Source of the DNA: Flavobacteriaceae bacterium GSB9
GTDB taxonomy: Bacteria; Bacteroidota; Bacteroidia; Flavobacteriales; Flavobacteriaceae
NCBI GenBank assembly: GCA_022749295.1
Contig: CP062007.1
Location: 2,356,001 to 2,420,000, forward strand
DNA length: 64,000 nucleotides
Direction of reading: 5' to 3'
Part shown: one piece after another, positions 57,193-64,000 of the stretch
Position numbering within the stretch: the stretch's first letter is position 1
Layout of the letters: every line of letters starts with the position of its first letter
Notes under the pieces: generated by a model
What the model saw: only the letters and a program-made list of their open reading frames with translations
Databases searched by the model: none
What the model was told of the DNA's origin: nothing
Position numbers and translations under genes: made by a program

Positions 57193-60100
57193 ATGAAAAA
57201 CATTTTTTTAGGAATACTCTTTTTTGCATTCACTACTGTATTGTTTGCGCAAGCAGATAAGGTAACCGTGGTAAATGATGAAGACGGCATGAAACTAATC
57301 GTTAATGGCGAAAACTTCATAGTAAATGGCATGAACTGGGATTATTTTCCAATTGGCACTAACTTTACATATAGTCTATGGAATCAGTCAGATGATGTAA
57401 TTAAAGCTGCTCTTGATGCCGAAATGGGCCTGCTCCAAAACATGGGAGTAAACGCCATTAGAATGTATACAGGTGTACAGCCAAAGTGGATCAAATACAT
57501 CTACGAAAATTATGGTATTTACACTATGCTCAACCATTCTTTTGGTCGTTATGGATTGACCATTAATGGTGCTTGGACGCCAGTGACAGATTATAGAGGT
57601 GATGCTACACAGGAATTACTTTTAAGCGAAGCTATAAAACTAGCTGAACAATACAAAGACACCCCAGGATTATTACTCTATTTGTTGGGCAACGAAAATA
57701 ACTATGGATTGTTCTGGGCAGGTGCTGAAACCGAAGATTTTCCTGATGAAGAAGATCAAAAAAGGGAAGTAGGAGAAAAGCGAGGTAGGCCCATGTACAA
57801 ATTAATGAACGATGCGGCCATAAAAATGAAAAATATAGACGCCTCACATCCAGTGGCCATATGTAACGGCGATGCACTTTTTATCGATATCATTGCTGAA
57901 GAATGCAAAGACGTCGATATTTTGGGCGTTAATGCATATAGAGGCGTAACCTTCACTGATTTGTTCGATACAGTAAAAGAGAAATTTAATAAACCAGTAC
58001 TGTTTACAGAGTTTGGTGCCGATGCCTTTAATGTCATCGAAAACCAAGAAGATCAAAAATCGCAAGCGTTTTACATGGTAAATAACTGGAAAGATATTTA
58101 CCGAAATGTTGCTGGATTTGATGGAGCAGACAACGCTATAGGTGGATTTACATTTCAATTTAGTGATGGCTGGTGGAAGTATGGGCAAACTAAAAATTTA
58201 GATGTTCATGATAATAATGCATCATGGGAAAATGGAGGATATTACCTAGACCATAAAGAAGGACAAAATAACATGAACGAAGAGTGGTTTGGTATTTGTG
58301 CCAAGGGGCCAACAAACGCCAGAGGGCTTTACACACTTTATCCGCGTGCAGCGTATTACGCACTTAAAGAAGTACATCAGTTGGATGTTTACGCAGATGG
58401 TATGGACACCAATTTTTTAAACAACTACTTTAAGAACATAAATCTTATGGATGCGGTACTAAGAGCCAGAGGCGATAAAGCGGCCATGGGAGGAAACGAA
58501 AAGCTTCATCTTAGTACTTTAAGAGCCGAGTTTACCACTTTCAATACCGGAGGCAGTTTAATTACTACGCCAGAAACCGCAAACCCTGATGATGCTCAAA
58601 CCTACCCTAATCAATTGGGTTTTGATCATATGCAATCATATTATGTAGGTATTGGAGCAAATCCAGCACCCAACATGAGTGCTAACGTTAATTTTAACAT
58701 TTTAGGAAATGTAGCAGCAAATCCAATAAATGAAATTTTTTACGAAAATGTTGGCCGCCCAGTCACCGTAATCAATAATGAAGGGGAAGAGGTTACAATT
58801 ACAGACAACAATCGCGTAAGGGTTTATAATGCCGAGTTTGAATGGAAAGGAAAAGTAGCTGATGTACGGGGATTTTACAGAACAGGGCATTACCATTGGG
58901 CTTACGAAGGCGACTTTTTTAACCTATATCCAGAAGCTAATTATGGCCCTAACTTAGATATTTATAACGGTGAAATTCTAGGTTTAGAATTTGATGGAAA
59001 AGGCGACTTAGATGGTTTAAAAGCAGCTTTTGGACCTCAATTATGGTGGGGAGCCAATCCAACCATGTTGTTTAAATATTCAAAAAACATATTAAAATGG
59101 GATGTAACAGGAATTTATCACAGAGATCTTAATACTGACTTAGAATTTGACGAAACAGGTAGGCGTATTTTAAACCCTAATCAAGTGTCAAGTGGTGTTA
59201 TACCGCCTTGGCCAACAGAAAGAGCAACGCTTGCTCTTGAAAGAGATTTTGGTTACTTTGGAATTACGCTTGGAGGTATTTGGGGTGGAAGCCCGTTAAA
59301 CGGAAGTTTGTTCCAAATGTACTTACCAAACAATGATGTCGTGGTTGTCGACAAAGTTAATAGTAAAGACAATTGGGGGGCAAAAGCTAAGCTTACCTAT
59401 CAAAAAGGACCCTTTAATTGGTATGCACAAGGTTCTTATATGGGCTTAGTCGCCAATGGAGGTGTAGACCAAACGAGAACGTTTACCGGTTGGAAACTTA
59501 AGGATTCAGGAAGCGGAAACATGACCAATTTCCTAACAGGTTTCGCGCTTACGGCTGGTAAAGTTCAAATTGCACCTAATTTTATGTATCAAAAGCCTAT
59601 AGTAGATCCCATGCCAAATGGTGTAGGTGCTCCTGGGCGTTTAAGGAATGTTATAGACGATCCGTTTGCTGTACGCGCAGGTAACAGAGAGACAACAGCT
59701 GGGGAACTATTACTAACTTTCGACCCTACGCCAGGAACCTGGATGTATGAATGGGACAATGATAGAGCCGAGGACGCAAAATTTGCAATGAACTTAGGCT
59801 TCACATACCGTCACTTACCAACTACGCAAGATGCACATATCGGGTTTTTAGCAAATCGTCAATATTTTGCCTTTGGTGAATCTGCGCCAGCTGAAGATTT
59901 ATGGGAGGCGCATTCACGAATCGTTTCTAAACTTAATCCAGACCTTGGAATTATAGGTAATTTCTATTATGGAAATGGCCAAGGAAATGGTGATTCGCAA
60001 AGAACCATCACCCGTTTTGGTGGAGACATAAGAATGATTTATAAGAAGATGAAGTTAATGTCTCATGTAAAAGTTAACGATTGGGGTCCATTCGATTATC

Positions 60101-60360
60101 ATCGCGATTTCAACCTTACTTTTCCGCTACAATTAATGTTAGATCTATCTACAACACTTGGCAAACCAGATTGGTTTATTTTACCTAGTACACAAATTGG
60201 AATAAGAGGTATGTGGCGCTCTCTTGATGAAAACTCACCGCGATACTTACCTAATCAAACTGCAGAATTTGCTTCAGAACCAATAGTGAGTCCTGTTGGG
60301 TTTCCTAACGGCTCAGAATGGGAAATTAGAACATACATACATATCAATATTGGCAAATAA
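57193..60360 (+). CDS. Clan GH-A glycosidase fused to a putative outer-membrane beta-barrel
   Basis: 1055 residues with a signal peptide (1-21). Residues about 25-400 resemble the GH2-type TIM barrel of clan GH-A: LQNMGVNAIRMYTG, the acid/base Glu168 in LLGNENN, and the nucleophile Glu273 in LFTEFGADAF. From about 430 to 1055 the sequence alternates short amphipathic strands and aromatic girdles (FNWYAQGSYMGLVANGG, NPDLGIIGNFYYGNGQGNG, a C-terminal WEIRTYIHINIGK), the pattern of a beta-barrel rather than a soluble accessory domain. It would thus be an outer-membrane-anchored hydrolase; in which direction the enzyme faces is unknown. A beta-glucan substrate is inferred from neighbours. The barrel is my inference. 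Confidence 0.75.
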   Translation: MKNIFLGILFFAFTTVLFAQADKVTVVNDEDGMKLIVNGENFIVNGMNWDYFPIGTNFTYSLWNQSDDVIKAALDAEMGLLQNMGVNAIRMYTGVQPKWIKYIYENYGIYTMLNHSFGRYGLTINGAWTPVTDYRGDATQELLLSEAIKLAEQYKDTPGLLLYLLGNENNYGLFWAGAETEDFPDEEDQKREVGEKRGRPMYKLMNDAAIKMKNIDASHPVAICNGDALFIDIIAEECKDVDILGVNAYRGVTFTDLFDTVKEKFNKPVLFTEFGADAFNVIENQEDQKSQAFYMVNNWKDIYRNVAGFDGADNAIGGFTFQFSDGWWKYGQTKNLDVHDNNASWENGGYYLDHKEGQNNMNEEWFGICAKGPTNARGLYTLYPRAAYYALKEVHQLDVYADGMDTNFLNNYFKNINLMDAVLRARGDKAAMGGNEKLHLSTLRAEFTTFNTGGSLITTPETANPDDAQTYPNQLGFDHMQSYYVGIGANPAPNMSANVNFNILGNVAANPINEIFYENVGRPVTVINNEGEEVTITDNNRVRVYNAEFEWKGKVADVRGFYRTGHYHWAYEGDFFNLYPEANYGPNLDIYNGEILGLEFDGKGDLDGLKAAFGPQLWWGANPTMLFKYSKNILKWDVTGIYHRDLNTDLEFDETGRRILNPNQVSSGVIPPWPTERATLALERDFGYFGITLGGIWGGSPLNGSLFQMYLPNNDVVVVDKVNSKDNWGAKAKLTYQKGPFNWYAQGSYMGLVANGGVDQTRTFTGWKLKDSGSGNMTNFLTGFALTAGKVQIAPNFMYQKPIVDPMPNGVGAPGRLRNVIDDPFAVRAGNRETTAGELLLTFDPTPGTWMYEWDNDRAEDAKFAMNLGFTYRHLPTTQDAHIGFLANRQYFAFGESAPAEDLWEAHSRIVSKLNPDLGIIGNFYYGNGQGNGDSQRTITRFGGDIRMIYKKMKLMSHVKVNDWGPFDYHRDFNLTFPLQLMLDLSTTLGKPDWFILPSTQIGIRGMWRSLDENSPRYLPNQTAEFASEPIVSPVGFPNGSEWEIRTYIHINIGK

Positions 60361-60373
60361 TACAAACTATATT

Positions 60374-61807
60374 ATGAAAAGAATTAATTTTAAATATAAC
60401 ATCACGTTTGCTTTAATTGGCTTTATGTGTGTGTTGATTACAAGTTGTGATAGAGAACTTTCGGATGATGTTGAACTAGCTACGTTTCCTGTTACTCCAG
60501 ATATTTTTACAGACAACCCCGTTGGATTAACAGATCAATTTTTTGAGTCTTTCGATCCGGCCACAGGCGCCAATACAGAAGCCTTTGGTGTTGATGAGAA
60601 TGAGGCCTACCAAGGAACAACATCCATCAGAATTGATGTACCAACACCCACAGACCCCGATGGAGGTTATGTTGGCGGTATTTTTAGAGACCGTGGAGAG
60701 GGTAGAGATTTATCAGGTTACGATGCGTTAACGTTTTGGGCCAAAGGTTCGACTACAACAACCATTGATCAAGTGGGTTTCGGAACTGATTTTGTTCAAA
60801 ACAAATATGCTGTTGTATCAGAAAACATAGAGTTATCTACAAAATGGAAAAAATATATTATTCCAATCCCAGACCCTTCAAAATTAGTGCAGGAAAAAGG
60901 CATGTTTTTATTTTCCGCAGGAACGCAGAATACCAATGGTATGGGCTATACCATTTGGATAGACGAATTAAAATTTGAAAAATTAGGCACCATCGGGCAA
61001 CCAAGACCGGCAATTTTTGGTGGTCAAAACCAAACGGCACAGGGTAATGTTGGTACAACACTACCGGTAACGGGTTTAGCTTATACCGCAAACCTCAGTA
61101 ACGGGCAAGATGTTACCGTATTAGCTGCTCCAGCATATTTCGATTTTGAAACTTCAAATCCTTTTGTAGCATCTGTGGATGAAACAGGAGAGATTTCTAT
61201 CGATGGTTTGGGTGAAATAAATCCTGATACTGGGCTCATAGACAATACAGCTACAATTACAGCGAGCTTGGCTGGTATTCAAGCTTTAGGGTCGCTTTTG
61301 GTTGAAGCTGTTAATATTGAGGTGATTTCAATTTTCAGCGATTCCTATGCTAATGTTGCTGTAGATAATTATAATGGTTTTTATGAGCCTTTTCAAACCA
61401 CACTTGGAGGAGCCATTAATGAAAATGGCAATAACATTATAGATTATACAGAATTGAATTTTGTCGCTATAGAATTTTATGGAAGAGAAGGTAGTGCTGT
61501 AATGCCCATAGATGCCACTGAAATGACCCATTTGCATATAGACATTAGAGTAAACGAGTCTGTTGAGGCATCCGATTATATCAATATTTCATTACACAAT
61601 AATTTTACACAAGCTACCGAGGTGTCAGGAACATTCCCAATCTCCGGTGCCGATTTAAAAAGTAACGAGTGGGTGCAATTCGATATTCCATTATCTAGTT
61701 TCATCGGATTAAGTGAAAGAGACGCCGTAGGCATGATGCTGTTTGTTACCGATGGTACAATTGCTAATGTGGCTTTAGACAACATATTCTTCTATAACGA
61801 ACAATAA
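60374..61807 (+). CDS. Carbohydrate-binding surface lipoprotein (CBM11-like modules)
   Basis: 477 residues from the ATG at 60374, which gives a lipoprotein signal ending ITSC. Two modules with the jelly-roll pattern of CBM11/CIA30-type domains are seen: about 45-200 (YQGTTSIRIDVP, DLSGYDALTFWAKG, KKYIIPIPDPSKLV, GYTIWIDELKFEKLG) and about 330-477 (MTHLHIDIRVNE, WVQFDIPLSSFIG, NVALDNIFFYNEQ). A bacterial-Ig-like stretch lies between. It is probably a surface glycan-binding protein working with the GH16 enzyme whose gene begins 13 bases downstream. Family match is inferred from pattern. Confidence 0.75.
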   Translation: MKRINFKYNITFALIGFMCVLITSCDRELSDDVELATFPVTPDIFTDNPVGLTDQFFESFDPATGANTEAFGVDENEAYQGTTSIRIDVPTPTDPDGGYVGGIFRDRGEGRDLSGYDALTFWAKGSTTTTIDQVGFGTDFVQNKYAVVSENIELSTKWKKYIIPIPDPSKLVQEKGMFLFSAGTQNTNGMGYTIWIDELKFEKLGTIGQPRPAIFGGQNQTAQGNVGTTLPVTGLAYTANLSNGQDVTVLAAPAYFDFETSNPFVASVDETGEISIDGLGEINPDTGLIDNTATITASLAGIQALGSLLVEAVNIEVISIFSDSYANVAVDNYNGFYEPFQTTLGGAINENGNNIIDYTELNFVAIEFYGREGSAVMPIDATEMTHLHIDIRVNESVEASDYINISLHNNFTQATEVSGTFPISGADLKSNEWVQFDIPLSSFIGLSERDAVGMMLFVTDGTIANVALDNIFFYNEQ

Positions 61808-61820
61808 AAACTTGCTTAAC

Positions 61821-62660
61821 ATGATAAATAGAATAGTAAACAGTAATATAAGTAACACCTTTATTTATAAGGTGTTATCCGTAGCCTTAGTTTTTTTAAT
61901 AGCAAGTTGCAACCCAGATGAAACACAAACGGTAACTCATTTTAAAAACATGGTTTTAGCAGAGGAGTTTAATTATAAAGGAGCACCTAATCCGGCTATT
62001 TGGAACTACGATATCGGGCAAGGAGAAAACGGTTGGGGAAATAATGAGTTACAGTATTATACCGATAGAGCAGAAAATGTTTTAGTAGAAGGCGGTGTGC
62101 TAAAAATTGTGGTACATAAAGAAGATTATGAAGGCGCGTCTTATACCTCGGGTAGAATTTTAACTAAAGGCTTATTCGAACAACAATTCGGTCGCATAGA
62201 GGCACGAATTAAATTGCCTTGGGGACAGGGACTATGGCCAGCTTTTTGGCTGTTGGGCTCAAACATTGATGAAGTTGGTTGGCCGTTTTGTGGAGAGATT
62301 GATATTATGGAAAACCGAGGGCAAGAACCAACCTTAATTAATGGCACTATTCACGGGCCAGGTTACTCTGGTGCCAATGCTGTCACTAAAGCCTACGAAC
62401 TTGAAAATGATAGATTCGACACTGGTTTTCACATCTTCGGAATAGAATGGGGGTCCAATTACATCAATTATTATGTAGACGATGTGCTTTATAACCAAAT
62501 TACACCGGATGATTTAGATGGTGAATCATGGGTATTTAACAATCAACCGTTTTTCATCATTTTAAATGTTGCCGTAGGCGGCAATTATGTAGGAGCAGTT
62601 GGAGAAAACACCGTATTTCCACAAACCATGGAAGTTGATTACCTGAGGGTATACGAATAA
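61821..62660 (+). CDS. GH16 family beta-glucanase lipoprotein (laminarinase-like)
   Basis: 279 residues from the ATG at 61821; a TTG at 61812 is an alternative. The lipoprotein signal ends LIASC. The catalytic motif EIDIMEN (ExDxxE, nucleophile and acid/base Glu) in FCGEIDIMENRG is the form found in GH16 beta-1,3-glucanases, and the sugar-binding GRIEARIKLPWGQGLWPAFW and GTIHGPGYSGANAVTK are intact. It should cleave internal beta-1,3 (or mixed-linkage) glucan at the cell surface. This gene is the main reason for assigning the locus to a laminarin-like substrate. Confidence 0.94.
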   Translation: MINRIVNSNISNTFIYKVLSVALVFLIASCNPDETQTVTHFKNMVLAEEFNYKGAPNPAIWNYDIGQGENGWGNNELQYYTDRAENVLVEGGVLKIVVHKEDYEGASYTSGRILTKGLFEQQFGRIEARIKLPWGQGLWPAFWLLGSNIDEVGWPFCGEIDIMENRGQEPTLINGTIHGPGYSGANAVTKAYELENDRFDTGFHIFGIEWGSNYINYYVDDVLYNQITPDDLDGESWVFNNQPFFIILNVAVGGNYVGAVGENTVFPQTMEVDYLRVYE

Positions 62661-62752
62661 ATTCCAAATCAAAAGAGTTAATTCTAACCGTAAAAGAGTA
62701 TCAAAATTTAATCTAGCAGGCCATAATTATGCCTAAAAATTAAAATATTGTA

Positions 62753-64000
62753 ATGATTTCAACCACACAAAATAGAGAACAGGAAGAAAAACAAGTTATC
62801 AATGGAAGTCTTGTAAACTTTGAAAACGAAACTTATTACAAGATTGAAAATAGCGATGCCATGCGTCCATTTTTCATGAGTATCGTTTCAGATTCTAACC
62901 ATTGGATGTTTGTTTCAAGTAACGGTGGCCTTACGGCTGGAAGAAAAAATGCTGAGTATGCTTTATTTCCGTATTACACCGACGATAAAATAACCGAATC
63001 GGCCGATATTACTGGTAGTAAGTCTATTTTTCAGATTAAAAAAAATGGAAAAACCCTAATATGGGAACCGTTTTCAATACGTCAAATCGGTATTTATAAT
63101 ATCCAACGTAATCTTTATAAGAATGTGTACGGGAACAAAGTGGTTTTTGAAGAAATCAATGAAGACTTGGGATTAATATTTAAATATCAATGGAGTTCGA
63201 GTAATACTTATGGCTTTGTAAAAAGGTCGATGCTAATTAATAATTCTAATGAGGTTTTACAAGTAACGTTTCTCGACGGATTACAAAATATTATACCCTA
63301 CGGCGTTGGTTCCGAATTACAGAACTCCAGAAGTAATTTGGTCGATGCCTACAAAAGGAGCGAACTCAAAACGCCTTCGGGACTTGGTATTTATGCCCTT
63401 AGCTCCATAATCGTAGATAAGGCAGAGCCTAGTGAAGCCCTTAAAGCTAATGTGGTTTGGTCTCTAGGTTTGGAGCAGCCCAAATATTTATTATCGTCTA
63501 TGCAATTGGATGCGTTTAGGCGTGGTGGTGATGTTAAGCAAGAAGAAGATGTAAAAGCTGAAAAAGGAGCCTATTTTATTAGTAAAACCATTGAACTTAA
63601 AGGTAACGAATCCAAATCTTGGAGTTTTGTGGCTAATGTTAATCAGTCGGTAACACAAATTGAAAACCTTGCAGCGCAAATAAGTAACCAAGCTAATCTT
63701 GGCAAAATTGTTAATAACGATATCGATAACGGTACCGAAAACCTAAAGGCACTGGCAGCGGCTGCAGATGGCTTACAACTCACGGCAGATGCCATGACCA
63801 ATACCCGCCATTTTGCGAATACATTATTTAACATTATGCGTGGTGGTATTTTTGACGATGATTACAACATTGAAAAATGGGATTTTTTAAAATACATAAA
63901 AAAAGCCAACAACAATGTTTATGAAAGTAAAAAGGAAGTTCTTGAGAAGCTTCCGGATCAGTTCACACAAAACCACATTAAGCGGGTGGCAGAGCACGAT
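62753..64000 (+). CDS. N-terminal part of a large cytoplasmic protein, possible GH149/GH94-like glucan phosphorylase
   Basis: The frame is open from the ATG at 62753 to the window end (416 codons), so the protein continues beyond it. No signal peptide is seen. The N-terminal block NHWMFVSSNGGLTAGRKNAEYALFPYYTDDK resembles the start of GH94/GH149-type phosphorylases, whose members are large (over 1000 residues). Beta-sandwich-like segments follow, then a helical stretch at about 300-360. A cytoplasmic beta-1,3-oligoglucan phosphorylase would fit downstream of SusCD and GH16. This assignment rests on family resemblance recalled from sequence and needs checking. Confidence 0.55.
   Translation, partial: MISTTQNREQEEKQVINGSLVNFENETYYKIENSDAMRPFFMSIVSDSNHWMFVSSNGGLTAGRKNAEYALFPYYTDDKITESADITGSKSIFQIKKNGKTLIWEPFSIRQIGIYNIQRNLYKNVYGNKVVFEEINEDLGLIFKYQWSSSNTYGFVKRSMLINNSNEVLQVTFLDGLQNIIPYGVGSELQNSRSNLVDAYKRSELKTPSGLGIYALSSIIVDKAEPSEALKANVVWSLGLEQPKYLLSSMQLDAFRRGGDVKQEEDVKAEKGAYFISKTIELKGNESKSWSFVANVNQSVTQIENLAAQISNQANLGKIVNNDIDNGTENLKALAAAADGLQLTADAMTNTRHFANTLFNIMRGGIFDDDYNIEKWDFLKYIKKANNNVYESKKEVLEKLPDQFTQNHIKRVAEHD

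Overview
The window looks like chromosomal DNA of a marine member of the Flavobacteriaceae (Bacteroidota). The evidence is the low G+C content, the near absence of Shine-Dalgarno sequences, Bacteroidota-type TAnnTTTG promoter elements, a SusC/SusD pair, type IX secretion (T9SS) sorting domains, LytS/LytTR signalling, and transporter genes typical of Na+-rich habitats. No rRNA, tRNA, CRISPR array, insertion sequence or prophage is visible.

Layout. 1-1354 is the C-terminal part of a GH31 alpha-glucosidase. 1511-8477 holds a LytS/LytTR two-component pair followed by envelope proteins, one a TlpA-type thioredoxin lipoprotein and another with a thioredoxin-like fold lacking CXXC. 8541-15391 is an ion-homeostasis block: Na+/H+ antiporter with RCK domain, tandem universal stress protein, SulP anion transporter, SLC13-type transporter. 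15563-19997 encodes a metallo-beta-lactamase-fold hydrolase, a lipoprotein subtilase and an M1 metallopeptidase. 20317-26567 is a TPP-riboswitch-controlled thiamine operon, thiS-thiC-thiE-like-thiD-thiE-thiG-thiH, with no thiF. 26734-44765 is mostly housekeeping and surface genes: a deacylase plus GCS2-CBS ligase pair, rnpA, a DUF4349 lipoprotein, a CtpA-type protease, a tandem OmpA protein, three T9SS-exported repeat proteins, a GNAT enzyme, a CDF metal exporter, rpiB and rnr. 44961-47225 has an UPF0718 permease, a decayed YbjQ-family pseudogene and a DUF2807 protein.

47371-64000 is a polysaccharide utilization locus, most likely for a beta-1,3-glucan such as laminarin. In order it encodes: a membrane-spanning one-component regulator (propeller, triple-Tyr domain, LuxR-type HTH); SusC; SusD; a PKD lipoprotein with three near-identical C-terminal repeats; a 1055-residue protein joining a clan GH-A glycosidase domain to what looks like an outer-membrane beta-barrel; a carbohydrate-binding lipoprotein; a GH16 laminarinase-like lipoprotein; and the start of a large cytoplasmic protein that may be a GH149-like beta-1,3-oligoglucan phosphorylase. 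The inferred flow is surface binding and cleavage (PKD, CBM and GH16 proteins), import through SusCD, further cleavage by the GH-A/barrel protein, and intracellular phosphorolysis.

The most unusual items are the glycosidase/beta-barrel fusion, the triplicated binding module, the candidate phosphorylase, palindromic repeat elements (one forming the C-terminal tail of a thiamine gene), the thioredoxin-like protein without cysteines, and the GCS2-CBS/deacylase pair.
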